A stretch of DNA of 64,000 nucleotides from Xylophilus sp. GOD-11R (GCF_033546935.1 NZ_CP137854.1:1922001-1986000), one strand, 5' to 3'. Shown: positions 1 to 10,743, counted from the first letter of the stretch. Notes: generated from the sequence alone by a model not told the origin. A program made the numbers and translations.

Positions 1-1060
1 CCGACAGGGTGGCGGGCACGGTCCAGGCCGTCCAGCTGGCGTACTGGCCGTCGCTGTAGGCGTCGAGGTTGCGGCGGAAGACGGCGGCGTTGTCCCAGGG
101 CAGCAGGATGTTGGTGGTGCCGGCGGCCAGGATCACCGGGTGGCGCATCGACGGGTTGAGCGCCTTGAAATCCTCGAGCTTCACGCCGGCCAGCTTGGCA
201 GCCAGGGCGATGTCGATGTCGCGGGTGATCTCGACCTGTTGGAAGTAGGGGTGGTTCTCGATCAGCGGAAGCTCGGCATTGAACTGCTCCGGATGCGCCA
301 CGATGTTCTTGACTGCCTGCAGCTTGGGCACGTACATGCGGGTTTCAGCCGGCATGGTGATGTCTTCGTAGCCGGTCGGCAGGCCCGCCTTCTGGTTCTT
401 GGCGATGGCGCGGCCGACGCTGCCTTCGCCCCAGTTGTAGGCGGCCAGGGCCAGCTGCCAGTCGCCGAACATGCCGTAGAGGCGCTGCAAATAGTCGAGC
501 GCCGCGCGGGTGGACGCCAACACGTCGCGCCGGTCGTCGCGGAACATGTTCTGCTTGAGCTGGTAGTCGTTGCCGGTGGCCGGCATGAACTGCCACATGC
601 CAGCGGCCTTGGCGCTCGAGACGGCCTGCGGGTTGAAGGCGCTCTCGATATAGGGCAGCAGGGCGAGTTCGGTCGGCATGCCACGCCGCTCGAGTTCCTC
701 GACGATGTGGAAGAGGTACTTGCTGGAGCGCTCGGTCATGCGCTGGATGTAGTCCGGCCGGGTGGAATACCACTGCTCGCGGTCGCGCACCAAGTCGTTG
801 TTGAGATCCTCCATGGCGAAGCCGCGCCGGATTCGCTCCCACAGGTCGGCTGGCGGCGCGAGCGGCGCGACCGCCAGGCGGTTGGCACTGCCGGCCGTGA
901 TGGGTTGCAGGGCCCCGGTCGGGTAGACCGGCTTGTGGACCGCGACCGGGGCGGCGTCGGTCGGATCGGCGGAATTGGTGGCGTTCGGGCCGGCGGGGGC
1001 GGCGCAACCGCCCAGCACCAGGGCGCCGAGGGAGAGCCAGACAGACAGCAGCAGCTTCAT
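1..1060 (-). CDS. mltD: Membrane-bound lytic murein transglycosylase D, 3' end outside the window
   Basis: Lipoprotein lytic transglycosylase that cleaves peptidoglycan glycan strands to 1,6-anhydro products at the inner face of the outer membrane. Visible: signal peptide ending in a lipobox (LGGC, Cys19), then an SLT domain with the catalytic Glu in PYIES (E139), followed by the FMPATG and AAYNWGEGSV family blocks. About 353 codons lie in the window; the C-terminal LysM repeats usual in MltD would lie beyond position 1. The ATG overlaps the gloB stop (ATGA), so it is probably translated from the gloB transcript. The mltD-gloB pairing is also found in enterobacteria. Confidence 0.93.
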   Translation of the reverse strand, partial: MKLLLSVWLSLGALVLGGCAAPAGPNATNSADPTDAAPVAVHKPVYPTGALQPITAGSANRLAVAPLAPPADLWERIRRGFAMEDLNNDLVRDREQWYSTRPDYIQRMTERSSKYLFHIVEELERRGMPTELALLPYIESAFNPQAVSSAKAAGMWQFMPATGNDYQLKQNMFRDDRRDVLASTRAALDYLQRLYGMFGDWQLALAAYNWGEGSVGRAIAKNQKAGLPTGYEDITMPAETRMYVPKLQAVKNIVAHPEQFNAELPLIENHPYFQQVEITRDIDIALAAKLAGVKLEDFKALNPSMRHPVILAAGTTNILLPWDNAAVFRRNLDAYSDGQYASWTAWTVPATLS

Positions 1061-1830
1061 CGGAATTCGTTTTTCCATTGGCGCAGGGACGCGAACACGG
1101 CGGTCTCGTCGTCCGGGGTGGCGGGTGCGTGGCGGCGAACCGCGTCGATGACGTCGGCCTCGCGGCTACGCAGGAATGGATTGATGGCGCGTTCGGTCGA
1201 TAGCGGCGAGGGCAGCGTGGGGCGGCCCTCGGCGCGCAGGGCCTCGCAACGCCGCGTGTGGTCGGCGACATGCGCGTTGCCGGGCTCGACGGCCCGCGCG
1301 AACCTGAGGTTGGACAGCGTGTATTCGTGGCCGCAGCAGACGCGGGTGGCGCCTGGCAGGGCGGCCAGTGCATCGAGCGACGCGAGCATCTGCGCCGGCG
1401 TGCCCTCGAAGATGCGGCCGCAGCCGGCCGAAAAAAGCGTGTCACCGCTGAAGACGACGGGCTCGCCGCCGGCGTCGGCACCGTAGAAGGCGATATGCCC
1501 TGCGGTGTGGCCGGGCACGTCGAGCACCTCGAAGCGGATGCCCAGCACGTCGACGGTGTCGCCGCCGCTCACCCGCTCGGCCGGCTCCGGTACGGCCTCG
1601 GCGGCCGGGCCGATCACGCGGCAGCCGGTGGCTTCGCGCAGTTCGGCGACGCCGCCGGTGTGGTCGGCATGGTGATGGGTGACAAGGATGGCTTCGAGCC
1701 GGAGGCCGTCGGCCTGCAGCGCGGCCAGCACGGGGGCCGCTTCGCCGGGGTCGACTACGACGGCCCGCTGCGCGTCGCGCAGCATCCAGATGTAGTTGTC
1801 GGAAAAAGCGGGCAGCGGGACCAGGAACAT
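1057..1830 (-). CDS. gloB: Hydroxyacylglutathione hydrolase (glyoxalase II)
   Basis: Metallo-beta-lactamase-fold enzyme that hydrolyses S-lactoylglutathione to lactate and glutathione in methylglyoxal detoxification. The metal site THHHADH is at residues 51-57, and the C-terminal HxxG/CGHEYT and R-E-R blocks of glyoxalase II are present. The start is placed at MFLVPLPAFSDNYIW because this is the conserved N-terminus of the family; a longer in-frame start at 1872 would add 14 unconserved residues. 257 aa, normal length. Stop overlaps the mltD start (ATGA). Confidence 0.95.
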   Translation of the reverse strand: MFLVPLPAFSDNYIWMLRDAQRAVVVDPGEAAPVLAALQADGLRLEAILVTHHHADHTGGVAELREATGCRVIGPAAEAVPEPAERVSGGDTVDVLGIRFEVLDVPGHTAGHIAFYGADAGGEPVVFSGDTLFSAGCGRIFEGTPAQMLASLDALAALPGATRVCCGHEYTLSNLRFARAVEPGNAHVADHTRRCEALRAEGRPTLPSPLSTERAINPFLRSREADVIDAVRRHAPATPDDETAVFASLRQWKNEFR

Positions 1831-1994
1831 GAGCGACGAATTATGACTTCGTTGCCTCGACGCCTTGGGCATCGAGTTTCCACGACAGCCGCCGATTAGA
1901 CCATGGCGGGGGGCTTGGCCGCCGCCTTGCGCCTACGCACAGCCTCGTTCGACGCTGACAGGCGCCTGTGGCGAGTGGGCAGAAAAGCAGGGTC

Positions 1995-2144
1995 ATGAAC
2001 ACTTCACCTGCAAAAAAGAATTCTTCGACCGATGCGGAGCCCGGACCACCGAACTCGGAGGATTCAGTGCCCCAGGACGAGGGAACCGACAACCGGTGGC
2101 AGATGGAGCCGCTGGAAAATCGCAAAGAGAAAGAATCCAAATGA
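1995..2144 (+). CDS. Small acidic/basic hydrophilic protein, 49 aa, unknown
   Basis: ORF of 49 codons beginning MNTSPAKKNSST and ending NRKEKESK. Its TGA overlaps the ATG of the following DUF4142 gene (ATGA, 2141-2144), which suggests translational coupling. An AGCAGGG stretch lies a few bases before the ATG. The peptide is rich in Ser, Pro, Glu, Asp and Lys, with no hydrophobic segment, so it is probably disordered and cytosolic. No family recognised. It could instead be a translated leader without a protein function. Confidence 0.5.
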   Translation: MNTSPAKKNSSTDAEPGPPNSEDSVPQDEGTDNRWQMEPLENRKEKESK

Positions 2145-2653
2145 CCAGGTTCCTTCGCTACCTTCCGGCCCTGGGATTGGTGTGCCTGTCGACCCTCGCC
2201 CAGGCCGATGGCGCCTTCAACCAGACCGACCGGCGCTTCGTCACTGACGCCGCCAACGCGGGTGTGTACGAGGTTCAGGCCGCGCAGGTGGCGGTGAAGC
2301 GGGCGCAGAGCGCGGACGTGAAAGCGTTTGCGCAGATGTTGCTGAGCGATCACGAAAAAGCGAATGTGGCTTTGGAGAAATTGGCGGCGAGCCGTTCGAT
2401 GGAGCTGCCGCGCGAACTGCCGCACGAGCTGCGTGGCCGGGTCCAGGGGCTGGAGCGGGAACAGCCGGAGAAATTCGATCGGGAGTTCGTGCAGAAAGTG
2501 GGCATGGACGACCACGACAAGGACATCAGGCTGTTCGAGAACGCCGTGGCGAAGTCCACCGATCCGGAGTTGAAATCCTTTGCCGTGAAGACCCTGCCGG
2601 AGTTGAAGCAACATCGCCAGCATGCACAGGGCCTGATCGGAAAACTGCGTTGA
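2141..2653 (+). CDS. DUF4142 domain-containing secreted protein
   Basis: 170-residue protein with a cleavable signal peptide (MTRFLRYLPALGLVCLSTLAQA) and a helical ferritin-like DUF4142 domain running from FVTDAANAGVYEVQAAQVA to the C-terminus. Family members are periplasmic or outer-membrane four-helix proteins of unknown function, often linked to stress. The start was chosen at the signal peptide; the reading frame stays open further upstream but without a plausible initiation site. It follows a 49-codon ORF with an ATGA overlap. Confidence 0.85.
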   Translation: MTRFLRYLPALGLVCLSTLAQADGAFNQTDRRFVTDAANAGVYEVQAAQVAVKRAQSADVKAFAQMLLSDHEKANVALEKLAASRSMELPRELPHELRGRVQGLEREQPEKFDREFVQKVGMDDHDKDIRLFENAVAKSTDPELKSFAVKTLPELKQHRQHAQGLIGKLR

Positions 2654-2714
2654 ATCGGCCGCGAGCAGCTTCCACTCCCATCGACACGAGGCCGCGACAC
2701 CACGCGGAGGCACC

Positions 2715-2957
2715 ATGAGCATTCACGGACATTCGATGGGCAAATACGCCTTGCAGATCGCGACGGACGCTTCGGGGGCGTTTCGCTGGCTGGTAGTCGA
2801 AATGCTGGTAGACAGCATCTCCTCGCCGATCTCGGTGTCCGAACGCGACTATTCGAGTTACGAGGAGGCGCTGGCGGCCGGTGGCGCTGAGCTCCAGCGT
2901 GCCGAACGGGCTGCGGCTGCGGCTTCCGGACGCGCCGCGAGCCTGGGCTCTTCATAG
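2715..2957 (+). CDS. Small conserved-looking hypothetical protein, 80 aa
   Basis: 80-residue protein with a good ribosome-binding site (GGAGG, 6 bases before ATG). Sequence starts MSIHGHSMGKYALQIATDASG and contains a compact region with alternating hydrophobic residues (FRWLVVEML) followed by an Ala-rich helix at the C-terminus. It resembles short proteins of the type that carry one beta-sheet and one helix, but no family is recognised. Lies 61 bases after the DUF4142 gene and may share its transcript. Confidence 0.65.
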   Translation: MSIHGHSMGKYALQIATDASGAFRWLVVEMLVDSISSPISVSERDYSSYEEALAAGGAELQRAERAAAAASGRAASLGSS

Positions 2958-3053
2958 CCTCAGCGGTAATAATGCCGGGCAGCCCGCGACGCCTGTCGCG
3001 GTTCCACGTCGCACCACCGGCCTGCCCGCCGGACCAGCCTGGGATGTCGATCG

Positions 3054-3899
3054 ATGCAAAGCGCTGAAACCTCCAGCCTGCAGTCGTGGTTCGCCACGCC
3101 TGCGGGTCAATATCTGCTGGCCTGGGAGCAGTCGCGGTTCGACGCGGCGGTGGACGACATCTTCGGCTACCACGGGGTGCAGCTCGGGCTGCCGGCGCTC
3201 GACGGGCTGGCGTCGAGTCGGGTCCGGCGAACCTGGCTCGCGGTGGATGGCAGCCATGCCACCGCGACGGGCGAGCGCACCGCGGTCGGTGGGGCGCATG
3301 CGCTGGTCACCGATTTTTCGGCGCTTCCGTTCGACACCGCCAGCCTCGACATGGTGCTGATGCCGCATACCCTCGATCTGGCCACCGACCCGCACGCGGC
3401 CTTGCGCGAGGCAGAGCGTGTGCTCGTGCCGGACGGCAAGCTGGTGATCTGCGGCTTCAATCCGGCCAGCCTTTGGGGTGTCGCGCAGCGGCGGGCCGAT
3501 TTGTTCGGGCGTATCGGCCTGGGCCAGCGATTTTTGCCGGTTCGGCAGGACAGCATCGGCTACCGCCGACTGCGCGACTGGTTGCGCCTGCTGTCCTTCG
3601 AGGTCGAGAGCAGCCAGTTCGGCGGTTTTCGGCCAGCGGTGCGCAGCCAGCAGTGGCTCGATCGCTTTCGGTGGATGGACACGGCGGGCGACCGCTGGTG
3701 GCCTATCCTCGGTGCGGCGTACTTCATGGTGTCGACCAAGCGCGTCGCCGGCATGCGCCTGATCGCGCCGGCCTGGAAGTCGCGACCCGCGCGCAAGGAG
3801 CCGGCGGCCGTGCCGGTCGCGGGGCGCGACAATGTCGCCCGGCACGCGCCGTCGCCGGTGCCACGGCCGCGTCCTTCCTCTTCTTATCCCGATTCGTAG
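3054..3899 (+). CDS. Class I SAM-dependent methyltransferase (YafS-like)
   Basis: 281-residue methyltransferase-fold protein. The SAM-domain core is visible as DFSALPFDTASLDMVLMPHTLDLATDP followed by the EAERVLVPDGKLVICGFNP strand-helix block, as in methyltransferase family 11. Substrate unknown. It sits between gloB/mltD and rnhA, the same neighbourhood as E. coli yafS (gloB-yafS-rnhA), which supports orthology. The C-terminal 35 residues are Pro/Arg-rich and probably disordered. The rnhA start follows 12 bases after its stop, so the two are likely cotranscribed. Confidence 0.85.
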   Translation: MQSAETSSLQSWFATPAGQYLLAWEQSRFDAAVDDIFGYHGVQLGLPALDGLASSRVRRTWLAVDGSHATATGERTAVGGAHALVTDFSALPFDTASLDMVLMPHTLDLATDPHAALREAERVLVPDGKLVICGFNPASLWGVAQRRADLFGRIGLGQRFLPVRQDSIGYRRLRDWLRLLSFEVESSQFGGFRPAVRSQQWLDRFRWMDTAGDRWWPILGAAYFMVSTKRVAGMRLIAPAWKSRPARKEPAAVPVAGRDNVARHAPSPVPRPRPSSSYPDS

Positions 3900-3911
3900 C
3901 GAAGCTTTTTC

Positions 3912-4361
3912 TTGAACCACGTAGAGATCTATACCGACGGCGCCTGCAAAGGCAATCCAGGGCCGGGCGGCTGGGGCGTTCTGCTGAAATCCGGCGAACT
4001 CCATAAAGAAATGTTCGGCGGCGAGAAGCTGACCACCAACAACCGCATGGAGATGATGGCGGTGATCGAAGGGCTGCAAGCTCTGAAAAAGCCGTGCAAG
4101 GTCACTCTCTACATCGACAGCCAGTACGTGCTCAAGGGCATCACCGAATGGGTGAAGGGCTGGAAGGCGCGCGGCTGGCGCACCGCGAGCAAGGAGCCAG
4201 TGAAGAACGTGGAGCTGTGGCAGCGGCTCGACCAGCTGGTGGCGAGCTGCGGCCATACCATCGAATGGCGCTGGGTCCGGGGCCACAACGGAGACCCGGG
4301 CAACGAGCGCGCCGATGCGCTGGCCAACATGGGCGTCGACAAGGCGCTGGGGCGCATCTAG
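3912..4361 (+). CDS. rnhA: Ribonuclease HI
   Basis: Endonuclease that degrades the RNA strand of RNA:DNA hybrids in the cytosol. All four acidic active-site residues are visible (D9 in IYTDGAC, E47 in NNRMEMM, D69 in YIDSQ, D135 in NERADALA), with the catalytic-loop His125 in RGHNG. 149 aa, usual length. The start is TTG at 3912: the upstream methyltransferase stop is in the same frame at 3897-3899, and no ATG or GTG lies between it and the conserved EIYTDG block. Its stop shares a CTAG with the convergent mobA stop. Confidence 0.96.
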   Translation: MNHVEIYTDGACKGNPGPGGWGVLLKSGELHKEMFGGEKLTTNNRMEMMAVIEGLQALKKPCKVTLYIDSQYVLKGITEWVKGWKARGWRTASKEPVKNVELWQRLDQLVASCGHTIEWRWVRGHNGDPGNERADALANMGVDKALGRI

Positions 4362-4960
4362 CGCTGGATCGGGTCGCCGTCCGGCGGCAGGGCGGCGAGT
4401 TCTTCGGCCGTGTTGACGTTGGCGAAGTCCTGGCTGTCGTCGAAATCGACCATGGTGGCGCCGTGTGACGACGCCCAGCGACGCACCCGCTTTTCTCCTG
4501 CGGACAGGGCTTGCGCCAGTTCTTCGCGCAGCGAAGTGTTGACCAGCAGAAACACCGGTTGGGCTGCGCCTCCGGCTTGCGCCATGGCGATCGGGCTGCC
4601 GGTCTCGTCTGCAGCCTGGGCCAGGCGCGCGACCAGATCGGCCGGAAAGAGCGGACTGTCGCAGGGCACGGTGGCCAGCCAGTCGGTCCGGCAGTTCGAC
4701 AGGCCGGCCAGCAAGCCGGCGAGGGGGCCGGCGAAGGCGTCGTCCGCATCCGGCCAGACCGGTACGTTCCAGCTTTGGTAGACCTCCAGATGCCGATTGG
4801 CATTGATCGCGACATCGCCGACCTGGGGCCGGAGCCGCCGCAGGGCACGCGCCGCCAGGGGCTCGCCCTGCCAGGTCACCAGGCCTTTGTCGGCGCCGGC
4901 CATCCGGCTGCCTCGGCCACCGGCGAGCACCAGTCCGGTGATCCGGGAAATATGCGGCAT
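4358..4960 (-). CDS. mobA: Molybdenum cofactor guanylyltransferase
   Basis: Transfers GMP from GTP to molybdopterin to form the bis-MGD cofactor. The nucleotide-binding signature [15 protein letters not shown] is at residues 12-26 and the metal-binding Asp is in VPCDSPLF. 200 aa, normal length. The start was taken at [15 protein letters not shown]; a longer open frame upstream runs into moaA and lacks conservation. Follows moaA by 26 bases on the same strand, so the two cofactor genes form an operon. Confidence 0.94.
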   Translation of the reverse strand: MPHISRITGLVLAGGRGSRMAGADKGLVTWQGEPLAARALRRLRPQVGDVAINANRHLEVYQSWNVPVWPDADDAFAGPLAGLLAGLSNCRTDWLATVPCDSPLFPADLVARLAQAADETGSPIAMAQAGGAAQPVFLLVNTSLREELAQALSAGEKRVRRWASSHGATMVDFDDSQDFANVNTAEELAALPPDGDPIQR

Positions 4961-4986
4961 GGGTCGAGCGTCGGCGCCTAACGGGC

Positions 4987-6132
4987 TTATCCGCCGATGA
5001 AGCTCATCTCGACCCGGCGGGCGCCAGGAGCCTCCGCGCGCTCCGGCGGAAGGTCGGCACGAAGTTCCGAGTAGCGGTCGGCGCGGTCTTGCCAGATGCC
5101 GGCGATGGCCGACGCCAGTTCGTCGTCGGTGCCGCCGTCGCGCAGTAGGCCGCGCAGATCGTGGCCGTCCCGGGCGAATAGGCAGAGAAACAGCCGACCG
5201 TCGGTGGACAGGCGTGCCCGGTTGCAATCGCCGCAGAAGGCTTCGGTGACGCTGCTGATGAAGCCGATCTCGCCCTGGCTGGCGTCTGGCCGGCCGGAGG
5301 CGTCGGCGTAGGCCCAGCGCTGGGCGGTTTCACCCGGCGTGGCGGCGGGAATCGCGACCAGCGGCAATTCGGCGCGCAAGCGGGCCAGCAGTTCGGACGA
5401 GGGCAGCACTTCGTCCATGCGCCAGCCGTTGGTGCTGCCGACATCCATGTATTCGATGAACCGCAGCACCACGCCCGTACCCCGGAAGTGGCGCGCCATG
5501 GGCAGCACCTGGTCGTCGTTGGTGCCGCGCTTGACGACCATGTTGACCTTGACCGGTCCCAGCCCGGCGTGCAGGGCGGCGTCGATGCCGTGCAGCACGT
5601 CGGCGACCGGAAAGTCCACGTCGTTCATGCGGCGGAACACGGCGTCGTCCAGGCCGTCGAGGCTGACCGTGACCCGGCGCAAGCCGGCGTCCTTCAGGGC
5701 AGCGGCCTTGCGGGTGAGCAGCGATCCGTTGGTGGTGAGGGTGAGGTCGGGCGTTTCGCCATCGACCGTCTTCAGCAAAGCCAGTTGCGCCACCAGCGCT
5801 TCGAGGTTGCGCCGCAGCAGCGGTTCGCCGCCGGTCAGTCGCAGCTTGCGCACGCCCTGGGCCACGAACAGGCCCGCGATACGCGCGATTTCCTCGAAAG
5901 TCAGCAGCGAGGCGTGCGGAAGATAGGGGTAGTCCTTGCCGAACACTTCCTTGGGCATGCAATAGTTGCAGCGGAAGTTGCAACGGTCGGTCACGCTGAT
6001 GCGCAGATCGCGCAGGGGGCGGCCCAGGCGATCGACCAGTTCAGAAGCTGGCGTCGCCACGATCGTGCGCGACCGGCCGACGTGTCGCAGGTCGAGCAGG
6101 GGGTGGATCGTGGTGGTCTGGGCGGGAGGCAT
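4987..6132 (-). CDS. moaA: GTP 3',8-cyclase (molybdenum cofactor biosynthesis protein A)
   Basis: Radical SAM enzyme converting GTP to 3',8-cyclo-GTP, the first step of molybdopterin synthesis. N-terminal [4Fe-4S] cluster motif CNFRCNYC (C51, C55, C58), [11 protein letters not shown]-binding block, C-terminal second cluster in [10 protein letters not shown]...LFLCLF, and the conserved C-terminal Gly-Gly needed for activity. 381 aa; the first 40 residues are a longer N-terminal extension than in E. coli (about 329 aa). Leads a moaA-mobA operon. Confidence 0.96.
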   Translation of the reverse strand: MPPAQTTTIHPLLDLRHVGRSRTIVATPASELVDRLGRPLRDLRISVTDRCNFRCNYCMPKEVFGKDYPYLPHASLLTFEEIARIAGLFVAQGVRKLRLTGGEPLLRRNLEALVAQLALLKTVDGETPDLTLTTNGSLLTRKAAALKDAGLRRVTVSLDGLDDAVFRRMNDVDFPVADVLHGIDAALHAGLGPVKVNMVVKRGTNDDQVLPMARHFRGTGVVLRFIEYMDVGSTNGWRMDEVLPSSELLARLRAELPLVAIPAATPGETAQRWAYADASGRPDASQGEIGFISSVTEAFCGDCNRARLSTDGRLFLCLFARDGHDLRGLLRDGGTDDELASAIAGIWQDRADRYSELRADLPPERAEAPGARRVEMSFIGG

Positions 6133-6300
6133 CCTGCCATTGTCGCGTTCAACGGCGTCGCCGCAGGTAATGGGCTGTCAAATCCGTGCGCGATGAGGCC
6201 TTTTGACCATCCGGCGGCTGTCGTGGTGCATACAGGTAGTGTTACAGGGCCTGGATCGGCAGCCCGCAGACTATCGGTCACGCGCGTTGTACAGACCGTG

Positions 6301-6323
6301 TATAAATGCGAGTGAAACTCATT
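6301..6323 (+). promoter_or_regulatory. -10-like hexamer and inverted repeat upstream of superoxide dismutase
   Basis: TATAAA at 6301-6306 runs into an imperfect inverted repeat, AATG-c-GAGT-gaa-ACTC-ATT (6305-6323), ending 14 bases before the sod ATG. The symmetry and position fit a repressor operator. Fur is a reasonable candidate because Mn-type sodA genes are iron-repressed in several proteobacteria, but the sequence is not a clear Fur box. Inference only. Confidence 0.35.
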
Positions 6324-6337
6324 TGAAGGATTGATTC

Positions 6338-6961
6338 ATGCCTTTCAGCCTGCCCACGCTCCCTTATGCCTACGACGCGCTCGAGCCGAACATCGATGCG
6401 CAGACGATGGAGATTCACTACACCAAGCATCACCAGACCTACGTGAACAACCTCAACGCGGCGCTGAAAGACACGCCGCATGAGGGCAAGTCGATCGAGG
6501 AACTGGTGGCGGGCGTGGAGCAACTGCCCGAAAACCTGCGGGCACCGGTGCGCAACAACGGCGGCGGCCACTACAACCACAGCCTGTTCTGGACGGTGAT
6601 GACGCCGGGTGCCGCCGCGCAGCCCGATGGTGATCTGGCCAAGGCCATCGACGCCGATCTGGGCGGGCTGGCCGCCTTCAAGGAAGCATTCACCAAGGCC
6701 GCCCTGACACGCTTCGGCAGCGGCTGGGCCTGGCTGTCGGTCACCGAGGGCGGCAAGCTGGCGGTGGAGAGCAGCGCCAACCAGGACAGTCCCCTCATGA
6801 CCGGCATCGGCTCGGGCAACACGCCGATCCTGGGCCTCGACGTCTGGGAGCACGCCTACTACCTCAAGTACCAGAACCGTCGGCCGGACTACATCGCCGC
6901 TTTCTACAACGTGGTGAACTGGCCCGAAGTGGCCCGTCGCTACGCTGCGGCCCGCGGCTGA
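6338..6961 (+). CDS. sodA: Superoxide dismutase, Mn/Fe family, Mn-type signature
   Basis: Cytosolic enzyme that dismutates superoxide. Metal ligands are visible in the family blocks [18 protein letters not shown] and [19 protein letters not shown]. The residue pair that separates subtypes is Mn-like: Gly in GGGHYNH and Gln in ANQDSPL, as in E. coli SodA rather than SodB; cambialistic use of Fe cannot be excluded. 207 aa. Good ribosome-binding site (AAGGA). The ZIP transporter gene starts 10 bases downstream, so metal uptake and a metal-dependent SOD may be co-expressed. Confidence 0.93.
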   Translation: MPFSLPTLPYAYDALEPNIDAQTMEIHYTKHHQTYVNNLNAALKDTPHEGKSIEELVAGVEQLPENLRAPVRNNGGGHYNHSLFWTVMTPGAAAQPDGDLAKAIDADLGGLAAFKEAFTKAALTRFGSGWAWLSVTEGGKLAVESSANQDSPLMTGIGSGNTPILGLDVWEHAYYLKYQNRRPDYIAAFYNVVNWPEVARRYAAARG

Positions 6962-6971
6962 GCGGTTCGCC

Positions 6972-7853
6972 ATGCTCGGCGCTTATTCGGCAAGCTTCAG
7001 TCGGCGCCGTTTCGGCATGGCGGTCGTGTTGGCGGCCGCCGTCGCCACGGGCATCCAGGGCTGGCAACTGGTCGCTACGAACGAGGTGGTGCGTGATGCG
7101 TTCCTGGGCGGACTGGTGGCGGCTTTCGCCACGGCGCTCGGAACGGTGCCGGTGCTGTTCTCGCAGCGGCTGTCCGAGCGGACGCAGGACACCCTGTTCG
7201 GCTTCGGCGCCGGCGTGATGCTGGCCGCCAGCGCCTTCTCGCTGATCATCCCTGGCATCGCGGCGGCGCGCGACAGCGGCATGAACGCGTGGAGCGCCGG
7301 CGGCGTCGTCGGCGCTTCCATCCTGCTCGGCGGACTGGTGCTGCTGGTGATGGAGCGGCTGGTACCGCATGAACATTTCATCAAGGGCGTGGAAGGGCAG
7401 TCGTCGCACACCTTGCGGCGCAGCTGGCTCTTCGTGTTCGCGATCGCGCTGCACAACCTGCCCGAGGGCCTGGCGATCGGCGTCGGTTTCGCCGGCACCG
7501 ATCCGCTGCGCGCCAGCGCGCTCGCCACGGGCATCGCCATCCAGGATCTGCCAGAGGGATTAGTGGTGGCGGTTGCCCTGCTCGCCGCGGGTTACAGCCG
7601 CAAGCTGTCGGTCGGTGTCGGCATGGCGTCGGGTCTGGTCGAGCCGGTCGGGGCATTGCTGGGCGCGGCGGTCATCGAGTATTCGCAGGGCCTGCTGCCC
7701 TGGGGACTGGGCTTTGCCGGTGGCGCGATGCTGTTCGTGATCAGCCACGAGATCATTCCCGAATCGCATCGCAAGGGGCATGAAGCCTGGGCGACCGGCG
7801 GGCTGATGATCGGGTTCGTGCTGATGATGCTGCTCGACACTGCCTTGGGCTGA
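6972..7853 (+). CDS. ZIP-family divalent metal transporter (GufA-like)
   Basis: Inner-membrane metal importer of about eight transmembrane helices, 293 aa. ZIP metal-site motifs are seen in successive helices: [24 protein letters not shown] and [10 protein letters not shown]. The second motif has Gln-Asp where ZupT has His-Asn, the pattern of the GufA branch. Zn, Mn or Fe are possible substrates. Starts 10 bases after sodA, which hints at Mn or Fe supply to the dismutase (inference). Confidence 0.88.
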   Translation: MLGAYSASFSRRRFGMAVVLAAAVATGIQGWQLVATNEVVRDAFLGGLVAAFATALGTVPVLFSQRLSERTQDTLFGFGAGVMLAASAFSLIIPGIAAARDSGMNAWSAGGVVGASILLGGLVLLVMERLVPHEHFIKGVEGQSSHTLRRSWLFVFAIALHNLPEGLAIGVGFAGTDPLRASALATGIAIQDLPEGLVVAVALLAAGYSRKLSVGVGMASGLVEPVGALLGAAVIEYSQGLLPWGLGFAGGAMLFVISHEIIPESHRKGHEAWATGGLMIGFVLMMLLDTALG

Positions 7854-7945
7854 TCGATCCCGCCAGAGGGCGCTGGCTACAATGCCGGCGCCCGTTCCGC
7901 GCCTCTGCAGCGCGGCTGATTTCCTCCATCCAATCCACATCTTCC

Positions 7946-8476
7946 ATGGCCTTCGACAAAGTCTCCCCCGGCAAGAATCCGCCGGATGTGTTTAACGTCA
8001 TCATCGAAATTTCGATGAACGCCGATCCGGTCAAGTACGAAGTCGACAAGGACTCCGGCTGCGTGTTCGTGGACCGCTTCCTGACCACGGCCATGCACTA
8101 CCCGACCAACTACGGCTACGTGCCGCAGACGCTGTCGGGCGACGGCGATCCGGTCGACGTGCTGGTGATGACGCCGTTCCCGCTGCCGCCCGGCGTGGTG
8201 GTGCCCTGCCGCGCGATCGGCATCCTGAAGATGGAAGACGAAGCCGGCGTCGACGGCAAGGTGCTGGCCGTGCCCACCACCAAGATCCTGCCGATCTACG
8301 AAAACATCCAGAAGCCCGAAGACCTGCACCCGATCCTGCTCAAGCAGATCAGCCATTTCTTCGAGCACTACAAGGACCTGGAAGCCGGCAAGTGGGTGAA
8401 GGTGCTGGGCTGGGAAGGCAAGGAGGCCGCCCACCAGGAAATCACCGAAGGCATCGCCAACTACAAGAAGGACTGA
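7946..8476 (+). CDS. ppa: Inorganic pyrophosphatase
   Basis: Hydrolyses pyrophosphate to drive biosynthetic reactions. Family I soluble pyrophosphatase, 176 aa. Active-site block [12 protein letters not shown] with its three aspartates is present, as are the N-terminal [18 protein letters not shown] and the C-terminal [17 protein letters not shown] blocks. A TACAAT hexamer at 7878-7883 may be its -10. Ends before a strong bidirectional terminator. Confidence 0.96.
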   Translation: MAFDKVSPGKNPPDVFNVIIEISMNADPVKYEVDKDSGCVFVDRFLTTAMHYPTNYGYVPQTLSGDGDPVDVLVMTPFPLPPGVVVPCRAIGILKMEDEAGVDGKVLAVPTTKILPIYENIQKPEDLHPILLKQISHFFEHYKDLEAGKWVKVLGWEGKEAAHQEITEGIANYKKD

Positions 8477-8513
8477 TCGTTCGCGCCAGACGCACGGCTT
8501 TGAGGCTTCAACA

Positions 8514-8542
8514 TGAAAAAAGGAGTCGATGGACTCCTTTTT

Positions 8543-8543
<1 letters not shown>
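8514..8543. terminator. Bidirectional intrinsic terminator between ppa and the convergent gene
   Basis: Stem GGAGTC (8522-8527), loop GATG, GACTCC (8532-8537), flanked by an A-run on the left and a T-run on the right. It can therefore terminate transcription from either side. The downstream T-run abuts the stop codon of the minus-strand gene at 8543. Confidence 0.9.
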
Positions 8544-10120
<1,577 letters not shown>

Positions 10121-10138
10121 ACCCGCCGCCAGTCGGCA

Positions 10139-10735
10139 TCAGATCACGCTGCGCAGCGGGGCGGTATCGCCCACGCTGCCGCGGGTGGCGTCGATCAAGG
10201 CGGCAAGCAATGGCTCCGGATCGGTGCCGACCTTCAGGAACGCCGCGGTCTGCGCGTTCATGAAGCCCTTGGCGACGGTCTCGTGCACGAACGAGATCAG
10301 CGAGTCGTAGTAACCGGCCACGTTGAGCAGACCCATCGGCTTGTCGTGGTAGCCGAGGTGTCGCCAGGTCCAGGCCTCGAATAGTTCCTCGAAAGTACCG
10401 ATGCCGCCGGGCAGGGCCAGAAACGCGTTCGACCGTTCCGCAAGCATCGCCTTGCGTTCGTGCATGGTGGACACCACGTGCAGTTCGTCGCAGCGCTGGT
10501 TGGCGGCCTCGCGATCGACGAGCGTCTGCGGAATCACGCCCACGACTTGCCCGCCCGCTGCCTGCGTCGCGTCCGCGACGATGCCCATCAGCCCGGCGCG
10601 ACCGCCACCGTAGACGAGGCGCCCGCCCGAGCGACCGATCCAGTCACCCACGCTGCGCGCGGCTGCGGCGAATCGCGGGTCGGCGCCTTCTCGCGAGCCG
10701 CAATAGACACAGAGGGAAAAGGCAGGTTCGGCCAT
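10139..10735 (-). CDS. LOG-family cytokinin riboside 5'-monophosphate phosphoribohydrolase-like protein
   Basis: Rossmann-fold protein of the TIGR00730/LOG family, 198 aa, with the signature LPGGIGTFEELFE at residues 108-120 and the upstream MHERKAML block. Family members release free cytokinin-type bases from nucleoside monophosphates; many bacterial members are annotated wrongly as lysine decarboxylases. The start was placed at MAEPAFSLCVYCGS, the conserved N-terminus. Immediately downstream of dgkA. Confidence 0.88.
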   Translation of the reverse strand: MAEPAFSLCVYCGSREGADPRFAAAARSVGDWIGRSGGRLVYGGGRAGLMGIVADATQAAGGQVVGVIPQTLVDREAANQRCDELHVVSTMHERKAMLAERSNAFLALPGGIGTFEELFEAWTWRHLGYHDKPMGLLNVAGYYDSLISFVHETVAKGFMNAQTAAFLKVGTDPEPLLAALIDATRGSVGDTAPLRSVI

Positions 10736-10743
10736 AGGACGTT

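Noticed and set aside
2952..4286. 444-codon minus-strand open frame opposite the methyltransferase and rnhA
   Set aside because: High-GC shadow. The plus strand encodes rnhA with all catalytic residues; the minus frame has no family features and a Arg/Gln/His-rich composition.
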